A stretch of 64,000 nucleotides of DNA, taken from assembly GCA_910576545.1 (NCBI GenBank), contig CAJTKM010000008.1, positions 48,268-112,267 of the forward strand, given 5' to 3'. Position 1 is the stretch's first letter. Each line of letters starts with the position of its first letter. The translations under genes were made by a program, and so were the position numbers. The stretch comes from Lachnospiraceae bacterium (GTDB taxonomy: Bacteria > Bacillota > Clostridia > Lachnospirales > Anaerotignaceae). The notes beneath the pieces are model-generated. The model had not been told where the DNA came from. It did not search any database and was given only the letters and a program-made list of their open reading frames with translations. Positions 52,921-61,836 of the stretch are shown here, piece by piece.

Positions 52921-53176
52921 AGAGAAACACGAAGATGGAGAGAGTATGTGCCGTGGGTTCGGCGGCAGAGAGCCGGGGACTGGTGAAATCCCGGTGTCGA
53001 AAGGGTACAGAAGATCACTCCGGAGTGGCAGCCTGAACGGTTTTCCCAGTAGGCGTTGCCGTTGCCCGCGTTAAGGGACTGCGCCATGCTTGTGGTGTGG
53101 ATAAGTGGGCGGCTTATGCCGTCAAATCAGGTGGTACCGCGAACCCGTTCGTCCTGTTATGGCGAACGGGTTTTTT
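52921..53176 (+). promoter_or_regulatory. T-box riboswitch (isoleucine) with terminator/antiterminator
   Basis: A Stem I region of about 52940-53035 ends in a specifier loop with ATC (Ile) at 53014-53016, followed by ACTCCGGAGT. The T-box itself, AGGTGGTACCGCG, lies near 53130-53142; its TGGT would pair with the ACCA end of tRNA-Ile. The terminator is CCCGTTCG...CGAACGGG plus TTTTTT (53143-53176). Uncharged tRNA-Ile should allow read-through into ileS. The gene starts about 320 bp further on, past two family A repeats. Confidence 0.92.
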
Positions 53177-53200
53177 ATTGCGGAAAGACCGGAGGACTGG

Positions 53201-53285
53201 AAGACCTCGGGACCCTGTCCCGAACCCTGCAAGGGCTTTCAGCCCTTGACCCGCTTTCAGCCGCAGATACGTGCGTCTGGGGTGC
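53201..53285 (+). repeat. Family A repeat, copy A11
   Basis: AAGACCTCGGGACCCTGTCC, CAAGGGCTTTCAGCCCTTG, GCAGATACGTGCGTCTGG: all three hairpins present. It lies after the T-box terminator. Confidence 0.85.
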
Positions 53286-53377
53286 GGGAATCAGGGCGTT
53301 GTCTGCCAGAAATGTAAGGAATACCATCTGTTTTACCAACCCTGAATATAGGATATACCATTCGTTATACCTTGCCA

Positions 53378-53455
53378 GCCGCACAAGTGCGTCTGGCAAA
53401 AGGGTCAAGGGATGAAATCCCTTGCGGGGAGGTGGGGCAGAGCCCCACGGTCTTA
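53378..53455 (-). repeat. Family A repeat, copy A12 (reverse)
   Basis: GCCGCACAAGTGCGTC, CAAGGGATGAAATCCCTTG, TGGGGCAGAGCCCCA then CGGTCTTA. Inverted partner of A11, ending 25 bp before the ileS RBS. Confidence 0.85.
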
Positions 53456-53493
53456 ACTTCGTAATCAATTTATCTTTTAAGGAGGAATTTTAT

Positions 53494-56400
53494 ATGTACG
53501 ATAAAGTGCCAACGAACTTGAACTTCGTCGAGCGCGAGGTTCAGGTGGAAAAGTATTGGAAGGACAACGACATCTTCGGCAAGAGCATCAAAGCCCGTGA
53601 AGGCGCACCCGTTTTCACGTTCTACGATGGCCCACCGACCGCAAACGGCAAGCCCCACATTGGGCATATCATCACCCGCGCCGTAAAAGACCTGATTCCC
53701 CGCTACAAAACCATGAAGGGCTATAAAGTCCTCCGTAAAGCCGGCTGGGATACGCATGGACTGCCCGTTGAGCTGGAGGTCGAAAAGGTACTTGGCCTGG
53801 ATGGCAAGGAGCAGATTGAGGGCTACGGCGTTGTCCCCTTTATCGGCAAATGTAAGGAAAGCGTCTGGACGTACGAAAAGGAATGGCGCGCGATGAGCGA
53901 CCGCGTTGGCTTCTGGGCAGACATGGACCACCCTTATGTTACCTACCATAACGAATATATCGAATCCGAATGGTGGGCGTTGAAGCAGATCTGGGATAAA
54001 GGCCTGCTCTACAAGGGGCATAAGGTCGTTCCCTATTGCCCGCGCTGTGGAACTGCGCTGTCCTCCCACGAAGTCGCGCAGGGCTACAAAGATGTAAAGG
54101 AAACCTCCGCTATCGCGAAATTTAAGGTAGAGGGCAAGGAAAAAGAGTATTTCCTCGCTTGGACGACAACCCCATGGACACTGCCCTCCGATATCATACT
54201 GACCGTAAACGGCAGCGAAACCTACGCTAAGGCGAATTATGACGGCTACGTTGTCATCATGGCTGAGGCCCTGATGGACACCGTCCTCGGCGAAGGCAAC
54301 TACGAAATCATTGAACGCATGAAGGGGAAGGATTTGGAATATGTGCATTATGAACCGTTGTTCCCCTTTATGGAGAAATATCCTAACGCGTATTTTGTGA
54401 CCTGTGATGATTATGTTACCCTCACAGACGGTACGGGCATCGTCCACACCTCCTACGCATACGGCGAAGAGGACTACCGCGTTTGTAAAAAATACGGTGT
54501 GCCGTTCTCTCAGAACGTGGACGCAACAGGACATTTTACGGCAGAAGCGGGCCCGTTTGAAGGTCTGTTCGTAAAAGATGCAGACGATAAAATTCTGGAT
54601 TATATGCGCGAAAACGGTACGCTTTTTGCGGCCCTGCCCTTCGAACACAGCTATCCGTTCTGCTGGCGGTGCGACACGCCCCTGCTGTACTATGCAAGAA
54701 GCACATGGTTTATCAAAATGACAGAGCTGCGGGAGAATCTGGTGCGCAATAACCGCACGATTAACTGGTATCCCGATAATATCAAAGAAGGGCGTTTCGG
54801 CAACTTCCTCGAAAACGTTATTGACTGGGGCCTTTCCCGCGAGCGTTACTGGGGTACGCCGCTGCCCATCTGGGAATGTGAATGCGGACACCGCCACACC
54901 ATCGGCAGCATCGCGGAACTGAAAGAAATGTCCCCCGACTGCCCGGACGATATCGAGCTGCATAAGCCCTTTATTGACGCGGTACACATCACCTGTCCGG
55001 AATGCGGCAAGCTGATGACAAGAGTGCCCGAAGTTATCGACTGCTGGTTTGACAGCGGCGCAATGCCCTTTGCACAGTGGCATTATCCGTTTGAAAATCA
55101 GGAAATCTTCAACGAAAACTACCCTGCCGACTTTATCAGTGAGGCGGTTGACCAGACACGCGGCTGGTTCTATACCCTGCTGGCGGTCAGCACGTTGATT
55201 TTCGATAAGGCGCCGTTCAAAAACTGTATCGTACTGGGGCATGTACAGGACAGGGATGGACAGAAGATGTCCAAGCATAAAGGCAATGTCGTTGATCCCT
55301 GGGACGCGCTGAATAAACAGGGCGCAGACGCGGTACGCTGGTATTTCTATGCCAACAGCGCACCCTGGCTGCCCAGCCGTTATTACGATGAAGCGGTGAG
55401 CGAATTGCAGCGTAAGTTCATGGGCACGCTTTGGAATACCTATGCGTTCTATATCCTTTACGCGGAAATCGATCAGTTTAACCCGACAGAACATGCGCTG
55501 GAGTATGATAAGCTGCCCGCGATGGATAAATGGATCCTGTCCCGTTTGCAGACGCTGAACAAGTACGTTGACGAGTGCCTTGAGGGCTATAAGCTGACAG
55601 AGCCTGCCAGAGCGATGGCGGAATTTGTGGACGAGCTTTCCAACTGGTATGTCCGCCGCAGCCGTGAACGCTTCTGGGCGAAGGGCATGGAGCAGGATAA
55701 GGTCAACGCATATATGACGCTGTATACCGTTCTGGATACAGTCGTGAAGCTTGCTGCACCGTTCACACCGTTTATCACAGAAGAAATCTACGCGAATATG
55801 GTGAAGAAGGTTGATGCTTCTGCGCCCGAAAGCGTACACCTTTGCGACTGGCCCGCATATCACGCGGAATGGGTGGATACAGAGCTGGAGACAAACATGG
55901 ATTTGGTGCTGAAAGCCGTTGTGGAAGGACGTGCGGCAAGAAACGCGGCAGCGATGAAGAACCGCCAGCCGCTGGCTATGATGTATGTAAAGGCGGGGCA
56001 GGGCCTGCCGGAGGAATACTGCGAGATTATCAAAGAGGAGCTGAACGTGAAAGCCGTTGCGTTTACGGACGATGTGGAAGCGTTCACAACGTATACCTTC
56101 AAGCCGCAGCTGCGCACGCTTGGCAAGAAATACGGCAAGCTGGTGCCTGCTATCGGCGCGTATCTGAAAGAGGTGGACGGCACAGCGTTTATGGCAACGC
56201 TGCGTAATGACGGCAAGGCATGCTTTACGCTGGACGGTGAGCAGGTTGAGCTGGAGATGGACGATGTGCTTGTGGATACGGTGCAGAAGGGCGGTTTTGT
56301 TTCCAGCAGCAATAATGACGTGACAGTCGTGCTGGATACGAACCTGACGCCTGAACTGGTAGAGGAAGGCTTTGTCCGCGAGATTGTGAGCAAGGTGCAG

Positions 56401-56607
56401 ACCATGCGGAAAGAAGCGGACTTCAACGTAACGGACCGTATCCGCGTATATCACGATGGCAACGCGAAGATTGCCGAAGTGCTTGCGGCGAATGATATCA
56501 AGGCAGACGTGCTTGCAGATGAGGTTGTCGCTGGCAAAGGCGGAGAATTATCGAAGGAATGGAACATCAACGGCGAGAAGGTTACGCTGGGTGTGGAAAG
56601 AGTGTAA
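53494..56607 (+). CDS. ileS: Isoleucyl-tRNA synthetase
   Basis: A 1037-residue class I synthetase charging tRNA-Ile. The HIGH motif is in TANGKPHIGHIITRAVKDL and KMSKS appears as QKMSKHKGNVVDPW. The editing (CP1) domain includes WTTTPWTLPS; zinc-type CPRCGTALSSHE and CPECGKLM lie within the catalytic half, and the anticodon domain follows from about residue 640. This is the longer type (about 1040) seen in many Clostridia. Start at ATG 53494 (MYDKVPTNLNF) behind AAGGAGG. Regulated by the T-box upstream. Confidence 0.97.
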   Translation: MYDKVPTNLNFVEREVQVEKYWKDNDIFGKSIKAREGAPVFTFYDGPPTANGKPHIGHIITRAVKDLIPRYKTMKGYKVLRKAGWDTHGLPVELEVEKVLGLDGKEQIEGYGVVPFIGKCKESVWTYEKEWRAMSDRVGFWADMDHPYVTYHNEYIESEWWALKQIWDKGLLYKGHKVVPYCPRCGTALSSHEVAQGYKDVKETSAIAKFKVEGKEKEYFLAWTTTPWTLPSDIILTVNGSETYAKANYDGYVVIMAEALMDTVLGEGNYEIIERMKGKDLEYVHYEPLFPFMEKYPNAYFVTCDDYVTLTDGTGIVHTSYAYGEEDYRVCKKYGVPFSQNVDATGHFTAEAGPFEGLFVKDADDKILDYMRENGTLFAALPFEHSYPFCWRCDTPLLYYARSTWFIKMTELRENLVRNNRTINWYPDNIKEGRFGNFLENVIDWGLSRERYWGTPLPIWECECGHRHTIGSIAELKEMSPDCPDDIELHKPFIDAVHITCPECGKLMTRVPEVIDCWFDSGAMPFAQWHYPFENQEIFNENYPADFISEAVDQTRGWFYTLLAVSTLIFDKAPFKNCIVLGHVQDRDGQKMSKHKGNVVDPWDALNKQGADAVRWYFYANSAPWLPSRYYDEAVSELQRKFMGTLWNTYAFYILYAEIDQFNPTEHALEYDKLPAMDKWILSRLQTLNKYVDECLEGYKLTEPARAMAEFVDELSNWYVRRSRERFWAKGMEQDKVNAYMTLYTVLDTVVKLAAPFTPFITEEIYANMVKKVDASAPESVHLCDWPAYHAEWVDTELETNMDLVLKAVVEGRAARNAAAMKNRQPLAMMYVKAGQGLPEEYCEIIKEELNVKAVAFTDDVEAFTTYTFKPQLRTLGKKYGKLVPAIGAYLKEVDGTAFMATLRNDGKACFTLDGEQVELEMDDVLVDTVQKGGFVSSSNNDVTVVLDTNLTPELVEEGFVREIVSKVQTMRKEADFNVTDRIRVYHDGNAKIAEVLAANDIKADVLADEVVAGKGGELSKEWNINGEKVTLGVERV

Positions 56608-56619
56608 AAAGAGAAATAC

Positions 56620-56702
56620 AGAGGGGACGTGGGGCTCCGCCCCACACCCTGCAAGGGCTTTCAGCCCTTGACCCGTTTCCAGCCGCACATTGTGCGGCCG
56701 GG
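56620..56702 (+). repeat. Family A repeat, copy A13
   Basis: GTGGGGCTCCGCCCCAC, GCAAGGGCTTTCAGCCCTTG, CCGCACATTGTGCGG: perfect hairpins, the best-preserved copy. It lies 12 bp after the ileS stop and may end the transcript. From 56710 to 57130 I see no gene. Confidence 0.88.
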
Positions 56703-56972
56703 GGGCTTTTGTGTGAAAGATTCCAGCTGCGGTTTCGTGGCTGGATTTTTTTGCCTGCGGGCTGGTTTTTGAGTACGCCAACGGAAAATGGCAGTTTGTA
56801 AGGCTGAAAGCACAGGGAAATGCTTTCGGCTTGTAAAGCATAGAGAATCTGGGGCTTTGCCTTGCGGTTTCAGGGGGGTATGGAACGGGAAACATTACAT
56901 TCAGAATACCTGCCCTTTCGTCGCAAACGCTCTCATTTTCCGGTAAAACGGCTTTGCCGAAAAGGTTTTTTA

Positions 56973-56996
56973 TTCTCCTTCTCCTTCTCCTTCTCC
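56973..56996. repeat. TTCTCC hexamer microsatellite
   Basis: Four tandem TTCTCC units in a gene-free stretch (56703-57134). Confidence 0.85.
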
Positions 56997-57134
56997 GCCT
57001 CGTTTGTTCCCGCATGTTCCCCGTTGTTCCCGAGTGTTCCCAAACGAAAATTGTGCTGGTATGTCCATGGCGCAATTTTTCTGAGGTTGAGAGGCTTTGC
57101 GACTGCGCTGGTAAGAAAATGGCGGAAAGGGACG

Positions 57135-58304
57135 TCACGCCTCCGCGTCCAAGATAGTCAGCACAGCGGTTTTCGTTGCAGCCTCCCAGCGTATTTCGCA
57201 GTCAATCCCCAGCAGTTCCAGTGCCTTTGCAAAATCCCGCAGGGAAATAAATGCGCGCCCGTCCTTTAGCTCGGCGGGGGCGGAAAGGGGAATGTCCCCT
57301 GCGCCCATGCACGCCATTTCCTGTTCACCGATTGTGAACCGTACCACAGCTGCATATTGGCTGTCGGGGCTGCCGTGGCTGACAGAAATGATGCGGTTCA
57401 CAGTATCCCATTCTACATCAAACTCTTTTTCTGACCCTGGCAGGGCAATGGCTTCCAGCGCACGCAGAGGAAGCATGGTATAGCCGCCGCTGATGTAAGG
57501 CGCCGCGCCGACCATTATGGCAGACGACCCGTCCTTGAGGACAACAGGACTGCCCACAGGGAAACGATATTCATGAGAAAATGCATTCTGTTCTGCCGGA
57601 AGATCCTCCAGATTCTCTGTGCCGGACTTTGCGCTGTTTTTCAACAGTGTCACAGTGCCCGCCTCACGGTCGATACTCTGGTCGTAATCATAGGCAATTT
57701 GGTTCGATTTGACGGAGGAATCATGTGTAACGGCAATCGCGCGGAGGTGGTCGTCGGGGAATATGACTTTCGCTTTATCCCGCATGCTGAGGACAGCTTC
57801 GCTGCTTTCAACTTCATTCAGCGTGAATACATATCCGGCTGGGTCAAATGTAATTTCGACGCTTTCAGAAAATACAAGCGGTCCATGCTCCACAAATATA
57901 CCGCTGGCGGCGCGGCTGTCCGTCGTGATGAGCATACTGCCGCGTCCGGCGAATGTGAGTTTGCCTTCGCAATAAATCGGTGTGCAGTCGTAAGCGTGGG
58001 CATATATCGCATTATCATCGCCGACAAGCTGTATCGTGCTGTTTTCCGGCAGGAATATGGCTGCCTGATGCTCCATTTCCCCATTAGGAACCTGTACGCG
58101 GAAGTCTTTCAGCGTCAAAGTTCGGGAACGCGCGTTCCATTCCCAGCCCATATCGATATTGGAACAATTCTTAGTCCTGTCACGAAAATCCAGATGCCAG
58201 TTATTGACAATGAGCGGTTCGGACGTTTTTGCGTACACAGGCGCGGCACTGAGCAGCATAGCCAGTGCGGCAAATACGGCTATCATTTTTTTTACATTCT
58301 GCAT
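57135..58304 (-). CDS. Exported beta-solenoid-like protein with C-terminal copper-amine-oxidase-like stalk domain
   Basis: A 389-residue exported protein. Signal peptide: MIAVFAALAMLLSAAPVYA. Residues about 25-210 contain repeated short strands (IYCEGKLTFAGRGSMLITTD; SGIFVEHGPLVFSESVEIT), suggesting a right-handed beta helix or carbohydrate-binding-like fold. The C-terminus is a stalk domain: GGYTMLPLRALEAIALPGS, VEWDTVNRIISVSHG, RAFISLRDFAKALELLG. Start at ATG 58304 behind GAAAGGAG; the open frame extends much further upstream without coding character. Function unknown; a surface role is inferred. Confidence 0.82.
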   Translation of the reverse strand: MQNVKKMIAVFAALAMLLSAAPVYAKTSEPLIVNNWHLDFRDRTKNCSNIDMGWEWNARSRTLTLKDFRVQVPNGEMEHQAAIFLPENSTIQLVGDDNAIYAHAYDCTPIYCEGKLTFAGRGSMLITTDSRAASGIFVEHGPLVFSESVEITFDPAGYVFTLNEVESSEAVLSMRDKAKVIFPDDHLRAIAVTHDSSVKSNQIAYDYDQSIDREAGTVTLLKNSAKSGTENLEDLPAEQNAFSHEYRFPVGSPVVLKDGSSAIMVGAAPYISGGYTMLPLRALEAIALPGSEKEFDVEWDTVNRIISVSHGSPDSQYAAVVRFTIGEQEMACMGAGDIPLSAPAELKDGRAFISLRDFAKALELLGIDCEIRWEAATKTAVLTILDAEA

Positions 58305-58508
58305 GCAAGTATCTCCTTTCAAATCATTCGTTTTTTCCATCATACCACAAATCACGTATCCATGCAAAAAGAAGAAGGGACACCGGAGGGCACAAAGCCC
58401 GTAAGCTCTTTTTCTTTTCATTTTTATGTGGCGGGAGCGGCGGAAATCGTGTATAATAAGGTACAAACGAGCAGAGGGGGCGCGTGCCCCATAGAACGGA
58501 GGACATTC

Positions 58509-59453
58509 ATGAAATACATCAACGAACTGCGCGAGGGCGAAAATGTTATTGAACACTACCTTTGCAAAACGCGCCAGAGCATGAAATCCCGCAACGGAAA
58601 GACGTACCTCTCCCTGAAATTGCAGGATAAAACCGGCATGGTCGATGCCAAGGTCTGGGATATGACAAAGGATATCCAGAGCTTCGCGGAGGGTGATTTT
58701 ATCAAGATAGACGCATTTGTCACCACATTTAACAATGATTTGCAGCTGAACGTGAAACGCGTCCGCCGCAGCCACGATGGCGAATATGACCCCGCAGATT
58801 TTGTGCCGTGCACTGAAAAAAATATTGACGAAATGTACAACACGCTGATGGGTTACATAAAAACAATATCCAACCAGCACATCAAAAAGCTGCTGGAGGA
58901 GGTTTTTCTGCGTCATCCGGTCATTTCCAAAGAATTTAAGTACCACTCTGCGGCAAAAAATATGCACCACAGCTTTCGCGGCGGGCTGGTAGAGCATACG
59001 CTTTCTGTGACCGAAACCTGCGATTTCCTGGCTCCGCGATATAAATTCGTAAACAGGGATATCCTCATCGCGTGCGCTATGCTGCATGATGTTGCCAAGG
59101 TGATGGAGCTTTCTGACTTCCCGCAGAACGATTATACCGATGAAGGGCAGCTTTTGGGGCACATTTTTATGGGCGCGGAGCTGGTGCGGGATACGGCGGC
59201 AGGCATAGAGGGCTTTCCGGAACAGCTGAGAACACTGATGATGCACTGTATTCTGGCACATCATGGAGAACTTGAATTCGGATCTCCGAAGGTGCCGGAA
59301 ACCATTGAGGCGTTTCTGCTGCATTGTGCGGATAATTTAGACGCAAAAACGAAGATGTATGAAGAAATGCTTGCGGCGGATACCACGCAGGGCAGCTGGG
59401 CAGGCTATCATCGTATGCTCCAGCGGAACATCCGCCGGTCAGATTTTGAGTAA
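58509..59453 (+). CDS. yhaM: 3'-5' exoribonuclease YhaM family (OB fold plus HD domain)
   Basis: A 314-residue protein. An N-terminal OB-fold (tRNA_anti-like) spans about residues 15-90 (GKTYLSLKLQDKTGMVDAKV), and an HD phosphohydrolase domain about 150-300 (MHHSFRGGLVEHTLSVTE, MLHDVAKVMEL, LAHHGELEFGSPK, HCADNLDAKTKMY). Bacillus YhaM trims RNA and DNA 3' ends with Mn2+. Start at ATG 58509 (MKYINELREGENV) behind CGGAGGA. The next gene starts 2 bp after its stop, which ties YhaM to the nuclease-like pair downstream. Confidence 0.92.
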   Translation: MKYINELREGENVIEHYLCKTRQSMKSRNGKTYLSLKLQDKTGMVDAKVWDMTKDIQSFAEGDFIKIDAFVTTFNNDLQLNVKRVRRSHDGEYDPADFVPCTEKNIDEMYNTLMGYIKTISNQHIKKLLEEVFLRHPVISKEFKYHSAAKNMHHSFRGGLVEHTLSVTETCDFLAPRYKFVNRDILIACAMLHDVAKVMELSDFPQNDYTDEGQLLGHIFMGAELVRDTAAGIEGFPEQLRTLMMHCILAHHGELEFGSPKVPETIEAFLLHCADNLDAKTKMYEEMLAADTTQGSWAGYHRMLQRNIRRSDFE

Positions 59454-59455
59454 TT

Positions 59456-59761
59456 ATGAAGAAAGAGGATAAGCCTATTTCCGCAAGCGAATTGAACAGG
59501 TATTCGTATTGTCCATACCAGTGGTATTACGAACGTTTGTATGGAATGAAGGAACTGCGGCGGCTGTATCAGGAACGCAATGAGCGGCTTGGGCTGACGG
59601 ACAAAGCGGCGGGAAATTTTACGCGCGGGCTGGAACACCACCGGAAGAGTTACCGGCGGCTGCGCTGGCGCACCAGGCTGCGCAGGTTTGCGGCTGTACT
59701 TGTGACATTGATATTGTTGGGATTGACTGGATATTTTTGGGTGCGCTATGGAATGGCTTGA
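59456..59761 (+). CDS. N-terminal half of a split Cas4/RecB-like nuclease, membrane-anchored
   Basis: A 101-residue protein. ISASELNRYSYCPYQWYYER with Cys19 matches the start of Cas4/RecB-type PD-(D/E)XK nucleases, where the first Fe-S Cys sits in a CPxxWY context. GNFTRGLEHHRKS (His61/62) resembles the conserved His motif I. The chain then ends in a membrane helix (about residues 78-97, AAVLVTLILLGLTGYFWV). The acidic catalytic motifs are absent and lie in the next gene. There is no good Shine-Dalgarno; translation is likely coupled to the yhaM stop 2 bp before. Overlaps the next gene by 14 bp. Confidence 0.7.
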   Translation: MKKEDKPISASELNRYSYCPYQWYYERLYGMKELRRLYQERNERLGLTDKAAGNFTRGLEHHRKSYRRLRWRTRLRRFAAVLVTLILLGLTGYFWVRYGMA

Positions 59762-60341
59762 GAGCTGGAAAAGTTTGCTTGAATACAGGACGGCAGCAGA
59801 GCTGGCAGGGATTGCCGTTGTTCTGCTGCTTTGCCTGTTTTTACGGCGGGGCGGCAGGAGGCTGCGGAAGCTGCCCGCGCGGGACACTCTGCGGGGCTAT
59901 ACGCTGATTTATGCTGACCAGAAAGGCGGGGCAGGGCAGGAGGATTTTGGAAAATTGCTGTATTCGGCGCGGTACGGGTTGCAGGGCAAGCCGGACTATG
60001 TGTTCCGGAGCAGGCTTGGCGGACGAATTGTGCCGGTGGAACTGAAAAGTGGCCGGATTGGCGACGCGCTGGAGCCGCACAGGGGGGATTATTTGCAGCT
60101 GGCGGCGTATTTTTTGCTGTTGGAGGACGTGTATGGGAAACGGCCAAGGTTTGGGCGGCTGGTATATGCCGATTATATGTTCGAGGTGAGGAATACGGCT
60201 GGTGTGCGGCGGGAGGTTTTGCGGACGATGGCGGAGATGCGGCGAATGCTGGAGACTGGCGAGGGGCACGCGGAAAGCAGCTTTGTACATTGCAGGCACT
60301 GCGTCTGCAATGGGACAGTGTGCGAGTTTTCTGAGCGATGA
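59748..60341 (+). CDS. C-terminal half of a split Cas4/RecB-like nuclease, membrane-anchored
   Basis: A 197-residue protein. A membrane helix (about residues 17-33, AELAGIAVVLLLCLFL) and basic stretch come first. The PD-(D/E)XK core follows: GKPDY with Asp83, VPVELKSG with Glu98 and Lys100, and DYLQLAAY (Gln117, Tyr121), the RecB/Cas4 QxxxY motif. The C-terminal FVHCRHCVCNGTVC (Cys182, 185, 187, 192) matches the Cas4 three-Cys group that completes a 4Fe-4S site with the N-terminal Cys, here on the other protein. Its start lies 14 bp inside the preceding gene, in the +1 frame. No cas genes or CRISPR arrays are nearby. Confidence 0.75.
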   Translation: MEWLESWKSLLEYRTAAELAGIAVVLLLCLFLRRGGRRLRKLPARDTLRGYTLIYADQKGGAGQEDFGKLLYSARYGLQGKPDYVFRSRLGGRIVPVELKSGRIGDALEPHRGDYLQLAAYFLLLEDVYGKRPRFGRLVYADYMFEVRNTAGVRREVLRTMAEMRRMLETGEGHAESSFVHCRHCVCNGTVCEFSER

Positions 60342-60351
60342 AAAGAACAGA

Positions 60352-60440
60352 GCAAGACCTTGGAGCCACTGACATCAATTCCCTTGACGCTTTTTCAGAC
60401 GTACATATGTTTGATTGCGGAGATGTTCTAAGGTTTTTTA
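60352..60440 (+). repeat. Strongly degenerate family A repeat
   Basis: CAAGACCTTGGAGCCACTG, TTCCCTTGACGCTTTTTCAG and ACGTACATATGTTTG retain the order of family A but not its stems. Confidence 0.35.
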
Positions 60441-60462
60441 ACTTAAGAAAAGGAGAGAAAAC

Positions 60463-61836
60463 ATGGGGATTCCTGTGGAGAAAAATAAAACGTATGAGCT
60501 TCAGATAGATGCAATGGGCAGCACCGGCGAGGGCATTGGCAGGCTGGACGGGTTTACTGTGTTTGTAGACGGCGCACTGTCTGGCGAAACTGTGCGCATA
60601 TTGATGCTGAAAGTAAAAAAAAGCTATGGCTATGGGAAATTGCTGGAAATTTTAACGCCGTCACCGGAACGATGCGAACTGCGCTGCCCTGTGGCAAAAC
60701 AGTGCGGCGGCTGCCAGTTGCAAAGTCTGTCTTATCAGGCGCAGCTTGCCTATAAAAAGCGGAAGGTGCAGGATGATTTGGAACGTATCGGCGGATTAAA
60801 GGGAATAAATGTTCTTGATATTATAGGCGCGGAATCACCATGGTATTATCGCAATAAAGCACAGTTCCCTGTCGGACGGAATGTGGATGGCGGTTGTGCA
60901 GTCGGGTTTTATGTAAAAAGAAGCCACCGTATTGTGGAAACGCCTGTTTGTTTCTTGCAGGACGCGTGCAATGAGGAAGTCGTGCGCATCGTGCGGAAGT
61001 TTATGGCGGATTACCACATCCAGCCGTATGATGAGGAAAAACATACAGGGTTGGTGCGCCATATTTTGACCCGCGTGGGTAAAAAAAGCGGCGAACTGAT
61101 GGTCTGTATTGTTGTCAATGGTGGAGGCATGCCGCATAGCGCTGAATTGGCGGAACGCCTGCGGAACGTGCAGGGGCTAGCGTCGGTTGTGCTGAATGTA
61201 AATAAAGAAAAGACGAATGTTATTTTAGGGCGGAAAATCATTCCTGTCTGGGGGAAAGACACTATTTCGGATGAGCTGGACGGGCTTTCATTTGAGATTT
61301 CTCCGCTGTCATTTTACCAGGTGAATCCGGCGCAGACGGAGATTTTGTACCGCAAAGCTGTTGCATTGGCTGGACTGGACGGGTCGGAAACGGTGCTTGA
61401 CCTTTACTGCGGAATCGGTACGATGAGCCTCTTTTTTGCGAGACAGGCGAAACAGGTGCTGGGAGTGGAAATTGTGGAGCAGGCTGTAAAGGATGCAAGG
61501 GCGAACGCTGCGCGAAATGGGATTATGAATGTGGAGTTTGCGGCGGGTGCTGCTGAGGAGGTCGTACCTGCATGGGTTGAGAATGGATGTTCGGCTGATG
61601 TGGTCGTGGTCGACCCGCCCAGAAAGGGCTGCGATGGCAGGCTGCTGGAAACAATTTTGCAGATTGCGCCGGAAAAGATTGTTTATGTTTCCTGTAATCC
61701 TGCAACGCTGGCAAGGGATTTGGCGGTGTTGACGGATGGCGGGTATCAGGTGAGGACGGTGCAGCCTGTGGATATGTTTCCGAATACGGTGCATGTGGAG
61801 ACGGTCTGTTTGATGTCAAGGGTCGATGGAAAATAG
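60463..61836 (+). CDS. rlmD: 23S rRNA (uracil-5-)-methyltransferase (RlmD/RumA type)
   Basis: A 457-residue SAM-dependent methyltransferase for 23S rRNA uridines. An N-terminal TRAM domain (about residues 1-65, GSTGEGIGRLDGFTVFVDGA), then the Fe-S Cys motif RCPVAKQCGGCQLQSLSY, the SAM motif VLDLYCGIGTMSLFFA, DPPRKGCD and the catalytic VSCNPATLARDL (Cys) are visible. Whether it modifies U1939 or U747 cannot be decided. Start at ATG 60463 behind AAAGGAG. It stands 122 bp after the split nuclease genes. Confidence 0.94.
   Translation: MGIPVEKNKTYELQIDAMGSTGEGIGRLDGFTVFVDGALSGETVRILMLKVKKSYGYGKLLEILTPSPERCELRCPVAKQCGGCQLQSLSYQAQLAYKKRKVQDDLERIGGLKGINVLDIIGAESPWYYRNKAQFPVGRNVDGGCAVGFYVKRSHRIVETPVCFLQDACNEEVVRIVRKFMADYHIQPYDEEKHTGLVRHILTRVGKKSGELMVCIVVNGGGMPHSAELAERLRNVQGLASVVLNVNKEKTNVILGRKIIPVWGKDTISDELDGLSFEISPLSFYQVNPAQTEILYRKAVALAGLDGSETVLDLYCGIGTMSLFFARQAKQVLGVEIVEQAVKDARANAARNGIMNVEFAAGAAEEVVPAWVENGCSADVVVVDPPRKGCDGRLLETILQIAPEKIVYVSCNPATLARDLAVLTDGGYQVRTVQPVDMFPNTVHVETVCLMSRVDGK

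Noticed and set aside
53470..56454. Long open frame of 994 codons antisense to ileS
   Set aside because: It mirrors ileS codon bias, has no RBS or family match, and ileS is unambiguous on the plus strand.
56862..57269. 135-codon open frame after ileS containing a Phe/Ser repeat
   Set aside because: It is produced by the TTCTCC microsatellite and then overlaps the well-supported minus-strand stalk-domain gene; there is no RBS.
59456..60341. Programmed ribosomal frameshift joining the nuclease halves
   Set aside because: The overlap shows no slippery heptamer or shift-prone stop context and the second gene has its own ATG; separate proteins are the simpler reading.
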